A stretch of DNA of 64,000 bases, from assembly GCA_965261695.1 (NCBI GenBank), contig OZ253474.1, forward strand, positions 1,550,001 to 1,614,000, written 5' to 3'. Of the stretch, positions 43,217 through 51,846 are shown one piece after another. Numbering within the stretch: the stretch's first letter is position 1; the number at the start of each line of letters is the position of its first letter. Position numbers and translations under genes: made by a program. Source of the stretch: Bin5 sp965261695 (GTDB lineage Bacteria > Chloroflexota > Anaerolineae > Caldilineales > Caldilineaceae). The notes under the pieces were generated by a model. That model was not told the origin of the DNA. It worked only from the letters and a program-made list of their open reading frames with translations, and made no database searches.

Positions 43217-44260
43217 ATGAACGCAGCGATCGGCAACGGGCGGTCTGCCGCCATCAAAATCGAATCACTTAGCAAGGTCTTCCGCCGGCGCAACGGCGAA
43301 GACATTGAGGCGGTTAACACGCTGGATTTGACGGTAGAGCAGGGCCAGATCTTCGGGTTTCTCGGCTCCAACGGAGCCGGTAAGACGACTACCCTCAAGA
43401 TGGTCTGCGGGTTGGTGATCCCAACCACCGGCACAGTGCACCTAAACGGATATGACGTGCGCACGCAGCGCGGCCAGGCGATGCAGCAGATTGGCGCGGT
43501 GCTGGAAGGCACGCGCAACGTCTACTGGCGCATGAACGCATGGCAGAACCTGCTCTACTTTGGCCGCATAAAGGGTGTCTCGGCCGGCAATTGGTTGAAA
43601 GCCAGGGCGGAAGAACTGCTGCGCGAACTGGACCTGTGGGAGCGACGCAACGATCCGGTGGGCGAGTACAGCAGGGGCATGCAGCAGAAGGTCGCCATCG
43701 CCGCCGCGCTGATCGCGGACCCGCCGATCGTGCTGTTGGACGAGCCGACGCTGGGCCTGGATGTGCAGGCATCGCGCACCGTGCAGGAGTGGATCATCCA
43801 ACTGACAAAGGAGCGCGGCAAGACCGTTGTGTTAACGACACATCAGTTGGACATGGCCGAGAATCTCTGCGACCGGATTGCGATCATGAGCAGGGGAAGG
43901 TTGCTGACCCACCGCCCCACCGGCGAGTTGCTCGACCTGTTCCGCCGGGAATTTTACCAGTTGCGAGTGCGGGGTTTCGTCGCCGCTGAGAAGATTGGGG
44001 CCTTCCCCGGCTTCGTCGCCAGCCAGGAAAACGGCAACACGGTACTTTCCGGTGAGGTTGGCGAGGATCTGTCCGTATTCGACTTGGTTGAACGTGTGCG
44101 CCTGGCGGGGTTGGAGCTGATCAGCGTCACCCCGGCTGAGCCGAATCTGGAGGAGATATTTATCGAACTGGTCGAGCGGGCGGAGCGGACTCCGGCGCAG
44201 GACACTGTGTTTGAAGGCAACGCGGGCCGCAGCCGCGCCGCCAGTGTAATTAGAGGGTAG
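43217..44260 (+). CDS. ABC transporter ATPase (ABC-2 exporter type)
   Basis: The protein of about 347 residues has Walker A GSNGAGKTT, signature EYSRGMQQKVAIA, Walker B VLLDEPTLGLD and H-loop LTTHQLDMAEN, followed by the C-terminal domain typical of multidrug or polysaccharide ABC-2 exporters. A TTG at 43205 would add four residues; neither start has a strong ribosome site, and I chose ATG 43217. The permease gene begins 4 nt after the stop. Exported substrates of such systems are lipids, drugs or peptides; none is indicated here. Confidence 0.9.
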   Translation: MNAAIGNGRSAAIKIESLSKVFRRRNGEDIEAVNTLDLTVEQGQIFGFLGSNGAGKTTTLKMVCGLVIPTTGTVHLNGYDVRTQRGQAMQQIGAVLEGTRNVYWRMNAWQNLLYFGRIKGVSAGNWLKARAEELLRELDLWERRNDPVGEYSRGMQQKVAIAAALIADPPIVLLDEPTLGLDVQASRTVQEWIIQLTKERGKTVVLTTHQLDMAENLCDRIAIMSRGRLLTHRPTGELLDLFRREFYQLRVRGFVAAEKIGAFPGFVASQENGNTVLSGEVGEDLSVFDLVERVRLAGLELISVTPAEPNLEEIFIELVERAERTPAQDTVFEGNAGRSRAASVIRG

Positions 44261-44264
44261 AACG

Positions 44265-45053
44265 ATGGCAATAGCAGGAACGGTCCTGCTGAATGAATGT
44301 TACAAGCGGCTCATCATTCTCTGGTCCTACAGGTTCAACTTTCTGCTCGAAACGTTCATGATCGGTTTCTTGTTCGTGGGCATCAGCTTTTTCATATCCG
44401 GCGGCAGCCCTGCGCCCGCGCAGATGGCGCCGGCGCTGTTGGGCTACCTCACCTGGTTCTACGCCGCGTTCGCGATCTCGGATATGAGCCACGGCATCCG
44501 CGAGGAGACACAGACGGGAACTCTGGAGCAGATGTACATGAGCCCCCTGCCGTCGGGTCTGTTGCTGGCCGGGCGCTCGGTGGCTTCACTGCTCATCAGC
44601 AGCGCGATGATCGTGCTGGTTGGCGGCATACTTATGCTCCTGCTGGGCATCCGCATCCCCCTTCGCCCCGAAGGTGTGCCCGTCTTTGCATTGACGATCA
44701 GCGGTCTCTATGGCTTTGCCTTCCTCCTGGGCGGGGCGACGCTGATTTTCAAACAGGTGGGCGCTTTGAGCAATCTGATGTCCAATATGCTTCTGTTCCT
44801 GAACGGTTCATTCCTGACCATAGAGCAGATGCCTAGCTGGTTGGAGAACGCGGCGCGCAGCCTGCCAACTACGCAGGGGATCGACGTGCTGCGCCGGGTG
44901 GTCCTGGACGGAATGTCCCTGGCCGCGGTCTGGCAGGACGGCAGCCTGGTATGGCTGACAGTGCATTCGGCCCTCTGCCTCCTGGTCGGTTGGACTGTCT
45001 TTCTCTGGAGTGAGCGCGTGGCCCGCCGGCGCGGCTTGCTGGGGCAGTATTAG
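44265..45053 (+). CDS. ABC-2 type permease
   Basis: The 262-residue protein has six predicted spans: FLLETFMIGFLFVGISFFIS, LLGYLTWFYAAFAISDM, LLISSAMIVLVGGILMLLLG, TISGLYGFAFLLGGATLIF, the NMLLFLNGSFLTIEQMP loop-span and VHSALCLLVGWTVFLW. It includes the ABC-2 motif GTLEQMYMSPLP. It pairs with the ATPase encoded 4 nt upstream. A SHOCT-like protein gene follows 69 nt later, behind AGGAGGGG. Confidence 0.9.
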   Translation: MAIAGTVLLNECYKRLIILWSYRFNFLLETFMIGFLFVGISFFISGGSPAPAQMAPALLGYLTWFYAAFAISDMSHGIREETQTGTLEQMYMSPLPSGLLLAGRSVASLLISSAMIVLVGGILMLLLGIRIPLRPEGVPVFALTISGLYGFAFLLGGATLIFKQVGALSNLMSNMLLFLNGSFLTIEQMPSWLENAARSLPTTQGIDVLRRVVLDGMSLAAVWQDGSLVWLTVHSALCLLVGWTVFLWSERVARRRGLLGQY

Positions 45054-45122
45054 AGCGCGCCCGGGTCGACAGCCCAGCGCGGCCCGGGATTGCGTTTCGT
45101 TTGATATCAGGAGGGGTTAGAC

Positions 45123-45509
45123 ATGGGCACAGCCGAAGAGCGAATGCGGGTATTGAAACTGATCGAGGACGGCAAGATCAGCGCGGACGAAGGCGCTCGT
45201 CTTTTGGCCGCGCTGGAAAAGTGCGACAGACAGGCCCGCCGCCAACGCAGAAAGGCTAGCAACCGCGCGGGCGAGGAGGGGCGCTGGCTGCGCCTGCGCG
45301 TCTCGGATACGAGAAGCGGCAAGACCCGCGTCAACATGACGATCCCGCTGGGGCTGGTCAACATGGGGCTGGCCGTAGGCGCGCGATTCGTGCCGGAGGT
45401 GGCTGAACTGGACGTGGAGGCCATTCGCAACGCGTTGCGCTCCGGCATGCAGGGCAAGATCCTGGAGGTCCACGATGAAGATGAGTTGGTTGAAATCTAT
45501 GTGGAATAG
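45123..45509 (+). CDS. SHOCT-like domain protein
   Basis: The 128-residue protein starts with a SHOCT-like helix pair (ERMRVLKLIEDGKISADEGA) equivalent to the tail of the large protein at 41598. It continues with a basic linker and a strand-rich part (WLRLRVSDTRSGKTRVNMTI) ending in LEVHDEDELVEIYVE. ATG 45123 follows AGGAGGGGTTAGAC. This is a known arrangement in which a small DUF-type protein accompanies envelope ABC operons. It probably interacts with the other SHOCT-bearing products of the operon. Confidence 0.82.
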   Translation: MGTAEERMRVLKLIEDGKISADEGARLLAALEKCDRQARRQRRKASNRAGEEGRWLRLRVSDTRSGKTRVNMTIPLGLVNMGLAVGARFVPEVAELDVEAIRNALRSGMQGKILEVHDEDELVEIYVE

Positions 45510-45698
45510 GTGCAACCGGAGCGGAGCTGCGCTTTTACCGGCAATCGTAGACGAATCGTAGACATATCGCCCAAGTCGAATTTCGAGTCATTTCGAGGGG
45601 CAATCAGGCTGGCAGATTGTAGAATTCCAGTGTAATTCGGCAAGAAACCGACGAAAACGCGGCGGCGCTCCCGAATCACGGCCCCGATAGCGATGCGG

Positions 45699-45727
45699 TT
45701 GACAGGGGAGGCCCAAGAGATTATACT
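45699..45727 (+). promoter_or_regulatory. Strong sigma-70-type promoter
   Basis: TTGACA at 45699-45704 and TATACT at 45722-45727 are spaced exactly 17 bp. Only one base departs from consensus in the -10 box. No coding frame starts for the next 300 bases, and the promoter is followed by a structured region and an intrinsic terminator, so it appears to drive a small RNA. Confidence 0.8.
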
Positions 45728-45733
45728 GAGCTT

Positions 45734-45958
45734 AGCCTTCCCCCAATTGCGAACGGCGTCTGAGAATGTACAGCGAAGAATTGAACAGAACCGTGCGTGC
45801 GGTGGAGGTTTCTTCTTACCGGTCGGACAACAAATGACTCTCAGGGTTGAGCGTGAACGCCGTTAGTTATAAGAGTTGTAGCCGGAATTCATATCAGGTT
45901 GTACTTGCGGCGAAAGCTGTAGACACCTAGGCGCGTGCCGTGCCTAGGTGTTGTTGTA
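45734..45958 (+). ncRNA. Candidate structured small RNA (6S-like?)
   Basis: Between a near-consensus promoter and a terminator lies about 220 nt with no convincing reading frame. AACGGCGT (45752-45759) pairs with ACGCCGTT (45857-45864), and CTGAGA (45760-45765) with TCTCAG (45839-45844), leaving a 12-nt one-sided bulge. ACCG/CGGT and GGT/ACC helices close the interior. The long irregular hairpin with an asymmetric bulge recalls 6S RNA, but no conserved sequence proves it. It could also act as a leader for the SWIM gene if the terminator is read through. Confidence 0.55.
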
Positions 45959-45960
45959 TT
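45923..45960 (+). terminator. Intrinsic terminator of the small RNA
   Basis: A perfect 10-bp stem, ACACCTAGGC at 45923-45932 and GCCTAGGTGT at 45942-45951, closes a 9-nt loop and is followed by TGTTGTATT. The stem is strong and the tail T-rich though broken by two G and one A. Confidence 0.7.
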
Positions 45961-46042
45961 GGCCCATGCGCATCAGCCGGGAAACTGTCGCTGCACCGTT
46001 TCGATTCATCAGTGCTTACCATTTCAAAGAAAGGAAAGCAGA

Positions 46043-46294
46043 ATGGACGCGATTGCCAGCCGTATCATCAAAGCGCGCCAGTACGCCGCCGAACGAGACG
46101 AACGCCTGTGGGTCAACAATCTACAGGTGAAGATTCACGGCGAGAACTCTGATCACCGCGTGTCGTATGATCAGGGGGCATGGGATTGTGACTGCGAAGA
46201 GTTTCAACGCCGAAGCATTTGCGCCCACGTAATGGCAATGGAAGAGATTCTCGGTGAAGCGGTACAGCCTGCGATGCTCCCCATTCCGGGATAG
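46043..46294 (+). CDS. SWIM zinc-finger protein
   Basis: The 83-residue protein carries the SWIM zinc finger CDCEEFQRRSICAHVMAMEE, with the C-x-C...C-x-H ligands. Before it is a short strand-rich part with WVNNLQVKIHGENSDHRVSY. ATG 46043 follows AAAGGAAAGCAG. SWIM domains bind nucleic acid or protein in helicases and regulators; here the domain is nearly free-standing, as in short transposon- or plasmid-linked proteins. It lies between two intrinsic terminators, so it is probably expressed by readthrough of the first or from a local promoter. Confidence 0.82.
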   Translation: MDAIASRIIKARQYAAERDERLWVNNLQVKIHGENSDHRVSYDQGAWDCDCEEFQRRSICAHVMAMEEILGEAVQPAMLPIPG

Positions 46295-46330
46295 TCCAGG
46301 CGACGACAGTCCAGATAGTCTACCTTTGTG

Positions 46331-46360
46331 TGCCAGGCCGCATGGCCTGGCATTTTTTTT
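46331..46360 (+). terminator. Strong intrinsic terminator
   Basis: TGCCAGGCC at 46331-46339 pairs perfectly with GGCCTGGCA at 46344-46352 over a GCAT loop and is followed by eight T residues at 46353-46360. It ends the SWIM gene transcript. Confidence 0.92.
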
Positions 46361-46593
46361 GGCGGCGCGATGACGTCAGAGAGGGAACACACCTGAAGCA
46401 GTGGGCAATGGCTAGCGGACCGCGCTGGCTTCGACCGCACTGGCGACGCAGTATCACACCGGCTGCCACATTCCCGCCAATTTCAATGACCTCGAAAGCT
46501 GTGGAATAATGGGAGAATTGAGTGACACTCGTTGTCCGCCCGCCTCCGTTGCTTGCCGTTATCGAGTCGGCGCGAGGGCAAAAAGAGGAGTGA

Positions 46594-47616
46594 ATGAAAC
46601 GCACGGCGCAACTGCTGGTCGGCATCTTGATCAGCCTCTCTTTTCTCTATCTGGTTGTGCCTGGCCTCAAGTTGGCGGAGGTGTGGCGGGCGATGGGGCA
46701 GGCCAACTACTGGTGGATCATTCCCGGTGTGGCCGTCTATCTGGTTGGGCTGTGGGCGCGGACTTGGCGCTGGCACTTTATGCTGCGCCATCTGAAGCCA
46801 GTCGCTCTCACCAAGCTGTTCCCGGTCGTCTGCATCGGCTATTTCGGCAACAACGTATACCCTTTTCGCGCTGGAGAGGTAATACGCGTCTACGTCCTGT
46901 GGCAGCGGGAGGCGATCCCGATCAGTTCCAGCCTAGCTACGGTGATCATCGAACGTATCTTCGACGGGTTGGTGATGCTGCTGTTCGTTTTCCTGGCCCT
47001 GCCGTTTGCGCCGATTCCGGCAGCTTTTCAGCGGTTTGTCGTCTTCGTCACCGTCATGCTGTTGATCGTAACCGCCGCTTTCATCTGGATCACAGTCCGG
47101 CCCAGACGGATGGCTATCGTCTATGGCTGGCTTGCAGGGCATCTTCTACCGGCTCGAATTCGCGCCCGGACCGACGAATTCTATGAACGCTTCATGGAGG
47201 GATTGGGCAGCCTGCGCAGCGGCCGCGACCTGCTTATGATTTTCGCCACCAGCATCGTGGTCTGGCTGATGGAGACGGTCAAATACTGGTTTGTCATGCA
47301 GGCCTTTTCCTTCAGCGTTAGCTTTCTGGCGCTGATGCTGATCAACGGCATCGTCAATCTGGCGACAACGCTGCCGTCTGCGCCCGGTTACATCGGCACC
47401 TTCGATACGCCCGCGATCGAAACGCTCGTCGCCTACGGGATCGACGCCCAGTTGGCCGCCAGCTACACGCTCACGCTTCATGCAGCGCTGTGGGCGCCGG
47501 TGACGCTTCTCGGCGCATACTTTTTCTGGCGCCAGCAGTTGCGCTGGAGCGACTTCACCAAGGCGCAGGAGCGGGCGAACAAGGCGGCGCAGAGCGAAAC
47601 TGTCGTGGTAGAATAG
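46594..47616 (+). CDS. YbhN/UPF0104-type membrane protein
   Basis: The 340-residue protein belongs to the lysylphosphatidylglycerol-synthase transmembrane family without the catalytic domain (UPF0104, YbhN-like). About eight hydrophobic spans are seen, with the family stretches CIGYFGNNVYPFRAGEVIRV, ISSSLATVIIERIFDGLVML and the late LPSAPGYIGTFDTPAIETL. Members are proposed flippases or lipid transporters. ATG 46594 follows GAGGAGTGA. It precedes the M16 peptidase gene by 57 nt in the same direction. Confidence 0.88.
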   Translation: MKRTAQLLVGILISLSFLYLVVPGLKLAEVWRAMGQANYWWIIPGVAVYLVGLWARTWRWHFMLRHLKPVALTKLFPVVCIGYFGNNVYPFRAGEVIRVYVLWQREAIPISSSLATVIIERIFDGLVMLLFVFLALPFAPIPAAFQRFVVFVTVMLLIVTAAFIWITVRPRRMAIVYGWLAGHLLPARIRARTDEFYERFMEGLGSLRSGRDLLMIFATSIVVWLMETVKYWFVMQAFSFSVSFLALMLINGIVNLATTLPSAPGYIGTFDTPAIETLVAYGIDAQLAASYTLTLHAALWAPVTLLGAYFFWRQQLRWSDFTKAQERANKAAQSETVVVE

Positions 47617-47673
47617 CAGCGCGTATTCCTATCGCCATCGTCACAGAACAGACAATAACAGGAGCCGAACCTG

Positions 47674-48975
47674 ATGGGAACAGACAGCACAGCACACACG
47701 CAGAACGGCGGCCGCGTGCGCAAAACATGCCTCGACAATGGCCTGCAACTCCTTCTCAAGGAGAGCCATTTGGCGCCGGTAGCCAGTTTCTGGATCTTCT
47801 ACCGGGTCGGAAGCCGCAACGAAATGGCGGGCGCCACCGGCATCAGCCATTGGGTGGAGCACATGCTGTTCAAGGGCACCGACAGGTATCCGCAGGGCGC
47901 TCTCGACAAGGCTGTGGCGCGCGCCGGCGGTTCCTTCAACGGCATGACCTGGCAGGATTGGACGACCTACTTCGAAACGTTCCCGGCTGAGCGCATCGAA
48001 CTGGCCCTGGATGTGGAGAGCGACCGCATGGCCAATGCGATCTTCGACGCGGACGAAACCGAATCGGAGCGCACGGTCATCTTCAGCGAGCGGGAAGGCA
48101 GCGAGAACAGCTATCGCTGGCTTCTGAATACGGAGATGCAGGCGGCGGCCTTTCAGACACACCCGTACCGCCATCCGGTCATCGGCTGGAAGCATGATCT
48201 GCTGACGATGGGTCGCGACGATCTCTACGAGCATTACCGTACATTTTACACGCCCAACAACGCTGTGGCCGTAGCTGTGGGCGATTTTGACAGCGAGCAG
48301 ATGGCCGCGCGCATCGACCGCTTCTTCGGTGGGCTAGAAGCCGGGCCGACCGTGCCGGAGATGCGCTTGCAGGAGCCGGAGCAACGGGCCGAGCGGCGCA
48401 TTGTATTGCGGGGCACCGATCAGACCTCCTACTTCGGCTTGGCGTTCCATGCGCCGGCCGCGCAACACGCCGACTTCTTCCCGCTGACGGTTCTGGATAG
48501 CATTCTCAGCGGCGCCAAGGGAATGGGACTGTTCGGCGGCAGTTCCTCCAACCGCAGCAACCGGCTTTATAGGGCGCTGGTTGACAAAGAGTTGGCGGTA
48601 GGCGTCGCTTCTTCCTACATGCCGACGATCGATCCCTATCTCTTCAGCTTCCATGCCACCCTCGCCAAAGGGATCACGCATCAACAGGTGGAGGATGCGA
48701 TTTGGGCGGAGATAGAACGCGTGCAGGGGGAGCCTGTCGCGGCGGCGGAACTGGAAAAGGCGATCAAGCAGACGAAAGCGCAGTTTGCCTACAGCAGCGA
48801 GAGCGTAACAAATCAGGCTTACTGGCTGGGCTTCAGCGAAATGATCGCCGACAGCGATTGGTTCGACGCCTGGCTGGTCAATCTGGAAGCGGTGACCGCA
48901 GAAGAGGTTCAGCGGGTTGCCCAAAGCTGGTTCAGCCGCAGCAAACAGACCGTCGGCTGGTATCTGCCCGAATAG
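47674..48975 (+). CDS. M16 family zinc metallopeptidase
   Basis: The 433-residue protein is an M16 (pitrilysin/insulinase-type) peptidase. The inverted zinc motif HxxEH is H59-W-V-E-H63 in ISHWVEHMLFKGT, with the third acidic ligand in the TVIFSEREGSEN segment near residue 139. Two homologous halves are recognisable, the second lacking the motif. This is the common two-domain short form of about 430 residues that works as a dimer or with a partner. There is no signal peptide. Its partner gene is not in this window; the next gene is recF. Confidence 0.92.
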   Translation: MGTDSTAHTQNGGRVRKTCLDNGLQLLLKESHLAPVASFWIFYRVGSRNEMAGATGISHWVEHMLFKGTDRYPQGALDKAVARAGGSFNGMTWQDWTTYFETFPAERIELALDVESDRMANAIFDADETESERTVIFSEREGSENSYRWLLNTEMQAAAFQTHPYRHPVIGWKHDLLTMGRDDLYEHYRTFYTPNNAVAVAVGDFDSEQMAARIDRFFGGLEAGPTVPEMRLQEPEQRAERRIVLRGTDQTSYFGLAFHAPAAQHADFFPLTVLDSILSGAKGMGLFGGSSSNRSNRLYRALVDKELAVGVASSYMPTIDPYLFSFHATLAKGITHQQVEDAIWAEIERVQGEPVAAAELEKAIKQTKAQFAYSSESVTNQAYWLGFSEMIADSDWFDAWLVNLEAVTAEEVQRVAQSWFSRSKQTVGWYLPE

Positions 48976-49004
48976 CGCCGGTGTCCCGTCCTGAACACTG
49001 ACCA

Positions 49005-50237
49005 ATGTTTCTTTCCCGGCTCCAGCTGGAACATTTCCGCAACTACAGAGAGCTGGACTTGGCCTTCAACGCGCCGGTGACGCTTTTGCAGGGGCGCAAT
49101 GGCCAGGGCAAGACCAATCTACTCGAGGCCGTATACTATCTGGCGACGAGCAAATCGCGCCATGCCCGAACGGAGCGGGAGGTGGTGGACAGGGCCGCCG
49201 CGGAGGAGCCGATTCCCTACGCGCGCATCCGCGGCGACGTGGTGCGGGCGGAACAGTCAACGATGCTGGAGATCCTGTTCACGCTTCGCAACGACGGTTT
49301 TAACTACACGAAGCTGGTGCGGGTCAACGGCGCGCCGCGGCGCAGCATGGACTTGATCGGCCATTTGCGGGCGGTGCTCTTTCTGCCGCAGGATCTCACG
49401 CTGATCGCCGGCAGCCCCGGTGAACGCCGCCGCTACATCGACATCGCCCTCTGCCAGATCGACCGCCGCTACTGCCAGGCGCTTTCCAGCTATCAGAAGG
49501 TCGTCACCCAGCGCAACAGTCTGCTCAAACAGTTGCAGGAACAAGCCCAGGCCGACAGCCCGTCGGTCGCAGCGCAGCTCAGCTTCTGGGATGATCAGTT
49601 GATCGAGCAGGGGACGCGCGTGCTCAGCCGCCGCCACACCTATCTGACACATCTGGCTCCCATCGCCCGCCGCGTTCATGCGGATCTCTCGCAGGAGCAG
49701 GAGGCGTTGGATCTGCTCTATTTGCCCAGCTTCAATACCGGCCTCTATACCGATCAGGACTACCAGCGGCTGCGGGAGGGCGAGGAGGTAGGCGCCGACG
49801 ACCTGGCAGGCGTGGAGACTGACACAGCGACAATCAGCCGGCGCTTCCGCGAGCGGCTGGAAAGCCGCCGCCGGGTGGAGTTGGCCGCAGGCAGTTCGCT
49901 CTACGGGCCGCACCGGGACGAACTGATCTTCCAGATGAACGGCTGGAATCTGCGCGCCTACGGCAGCCGCGGGCAGCAGCGCACCGGCGCGCTGGCTCTG
50001 AAGCTGGCGGAACTGCACGCGATGTCCGCGGCGACCGGAGAGAAGCCGATCCTGCTGCTGGACGACGTGATGAGCGAGTTGGACGCGCAGCGGCGGGTGG
50101 CCCTGCTCAGCGCGTTGGCGGATGTGCGGCAGGGCATCGTAACGACCACCGATTGGTCACAGTTTGGCTCAGACTTTCAGCAGGGGGCGCAGCGGCTTCA
50201 GATCGAGGCCGGCGCCGCCACACGCGTGGCAAGTTGA
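49005..50237 (+). CDS. recF: DNA replication and repair protein RecF
   Basis: The 410-residue protein is an SMC-like ATPase that helps load RecA at single-stranded gaps. Seen are MFLSRLQLEHFRNYRELDL at the start, Walker A GRNGQGKT at residues 30-37, the ABC-type signature in YGSRGQQRTGALALKLAEL and Walker B ILLLDDVMSELDAQRR. Length is slightly above the E. coli protein (357). RecF usually lies next to dnaN and gyrB, which are absent here. It follows the peptidase gene by 29 nt and precedes the AlaX gene by 4 nt. Confidence 0.95.
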   Translation: MFLSRLQLEHFRNYRELDLAFNAPVTLLQGRNGQGKTNLLEAVYYLATSKSRHARTEREVVDRAAAEEPIPYARIRGDVVRAEQSTMLEILFTLRNDGFNYTKLVRVNGAPRRSMDLIGHLRAVLFLPQDLTLIAGSPGERRRYIDIALCQIDRRYCQALSSYQKVVTQRNSLLKQLQEQAQADSPSVAAQLSFWDDQLIEQGTRVLSRRHTYLTHLAPIARRVHADLSQEQEALDLLYLPSFNTGLYTDQDYQRLREGEEVGADDLAGVETDTATISRRFRERLESRRRVELAAGSSLYGPHRDELIFQMNGWNLRAYGSRGQQRTGALALKLAELHAMSAATGEKPILLLDDVMSELDAQRRVALLSALADVRQGIVTTTDWSQFGSDFQQGAQRLQIEAGAATRVAS

Positions 50238-50241
50238 CCGC

Positions 50242-51453
50242 ATGAACGAGAGGCTCTACTACGCAGACGCTTACCGCACCAGATTCGTGGCGCAGGTGAT
50301 CGAGCGGCTCTCGCTGCAGGGCCAATCGGCGGTCCGGCTGAACCGTTCGGCCTTCTATCCAACGTCCGGCGGGCAACCCCATGACACGGGCAGCCTGAAC
50401 GGCGCGGCGGTCGTCGACGTGCAGGCCCGGGCGGATGGCGCTGTGCTGCATCTCCTGGCGCAGCCCTTGCCGGACGGAGTGACAAGCGTTGCCGGGCAGG
50501 TCGATTGGCAGCGGCGCTACGATCATATGCAGCAACATTCCGGGCAGCATCTGCTCTCGCAGGCGTTCTACCGGCGACTAGGACTGGAGACGGTCAGCGT
50601 CCATTTCGGTGATGCGCTAAATACGCTCGACGTTGACGGTGCCCCGCTCACTGCGCCCCAACTGACGACGGTGGAGACGGACGCCAACGAGATTGTCTGG
50701 CAGAACCGCCCGATTCGCGCCTATTGGGTAACAGAGGCAGCGCTTGAGAGGGTGCCGCTGCGCCGCGCGCCGACGGTAGGCGGCAAGATACGCATTGTGG
50801 AGATCGACAAGTTCGACTGGTCGGCCTGCGGTGGCACACACGTGCGGCGTACGGGCGAGATCGGGCTGATCTCGCTGTTGCGGATCGAGAAGCACCGGGG
50901 CAGGAGCCGAGTGCATTTTGTCTGCGGACGCCGCGCGCTGGCGGACGCGGTCAGCCGCCGCGCGCTGCTGTCCGAAACGGCTGGTCTGCTGGACAGCGCT
51001 GTACATGACGTGCCCGAACTGGTGTCGAAACAGCTGGAGGCGCTGCACGACGCGGAAAAGGCGCTGCACGCGCAGCATGAGACCCTGGTCCTGTATCAGG
51101 CGCGCGAACTACTGACGGCTGCCGAAAAGGTTGGCGGGCTGCGCCTGGTGGCCCAGGCGTTGGCCGATGCCGAACAGGTGGCGTTACAGCGGCTGGCGCG
51201 GGCGCTCATCGCCGAGCCGGGCGTTGTGGCACTGCTGGGCTGTAAGCAGCGGGGCAAGGGGACGTTCCTCTTCGCGCGTTCAGCCGAACTTGCGTTGCAC
51301 GTCGGCGATCTCCTGCGGGATACGCTGGGGCAGTTCGGCGGCGGGGGCGGCGGTCGCCCGGACTTTGCCCAGGGCGGCGGCGTGCCGGCGGAGAGGCTGG
51401 AGGATGTATTGAAGGCGGCTTCGGAGGCGGTGCGGAGGGCGGCTGGCGAATGA
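50242..51453 (+). CDS. Alanyl-tRNA editing protein AlaX (long form)
   Basis: The 403-residue protein is a free-standing editing factor that removes Ser or Gly wrongly attached to tRNA(Ala). Zinc ligands are H99 and H103 in HSGQHLL, and C196 and H200 in CGGTHV. The N-terminal beta-barrel has AFYPTSGGQPHDTG. The C-terminal half is a DHHA1-like domain ending in the Gly-rich FGGGGGGRPDFAQGG, characteristic of AlaX-L. The start is ATG 50242, 4 nt after the recF stop, so the genes are probably cotranslated. Length and motifs are complete. Confidence 0.94.
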   Translation: MNERLYYADAYRTRFVAQVIERLSLQGQSAVRLNRSAFYPTSGGQPHDTGSLNGAAVVDVQARADGAVLHLLAQPLPDGVTSVAGQVDWQRRYDHMQQHSGQHLLSQAFYRRLGLETVSVHFGDALNTLDVDGAPLTAPQLTTVETDANEIVWQNRPIRAYWVTEAALERVPLRRAPTVGGKIRIVEIDKFDWSACGGTHVRRTGEIGLISLLRIEKHRGRSRVHFVCGRRALADAVSRRALLSETAGLLDSAVHDVPELVSKQLEALHDAEKALHAQHETLVLYQARELLTAAEKVGGLRLVAQALADAEQVALQRLARALIAEPGVVALLGCKQRGKGTFLFARSAELALHVGDLLRDTLGQFGGGGGGRPDFAQGGGVPAERLEDVLKAASEAVRRAAGE

Positions 51454-51501
51454 GAGAGAACTGCTTTACGAAAACTTGCTCAGATTCACGAATTTTACGG
51501 T

Positions 51502-51846
51502 TCACTCTTTAATGGGAGCAACCTTGATGGGTTTCTGCTCATCAACATCAAGTGGTACTTCCATACCGGCACGATTATAGTCGTCTTCATTGTACGGTGT
51601 CCCATCTGCGTGCCAGGCATGGGTTCCGAAAGGTTCGCTAAGGCGTCTGTAGGCGGCTTTCTTCCTCTGGATTTCCTCATTGGTTGCACCTTCTTCACGC
51701 ATCTGGTCTTCAAAAGACTTGAATCTGCTCTCAAACCACCTTTCATATTCTGCACTTATTTTTGCGTTTCTTTCCATTCTTCTCTTTCGTTTGGTCTCAG
51801 CATCTACAACTTGTGGTATTTCTTGTTGTCTATTGTCTCCAGACAA
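51502..51846 (-). CDS. Hypothetical charged protein
   Basis: The 114-residue product is highly charged and probably alpha-helical in its first 75 residues (KRKRRMERNAKISAEYERWF and MREEGATNEEIQRKKAAYRR), with a polar C-terminus (THAWHADGTPYNEDDYNRAG). Its ATG lies inside the last 45 bases of the regulator gene on the same strand, so it is probably the last cistron of the exporter operon. It has no family I recognise and no membrane segment. Confidence 0.6.
   Translation of the reverse strand: MSGDNRQQEIPQVVDAETKRKRRMERNAKISAEYERWFESRFKSFEDQMREEGATNEEIQRKKAAYRRLSEPFGTHAWHADGTPYNEDDYNRAGMEVPLDVDEQKPIKVAPIKE

Noticed and set aside
45935..46042. Upstream extension of the SWIM protein
   Set aside because: The open frame begins inside the terminator hairpin and has no conserved residues before ATG 46043, which has its own ribosome site.
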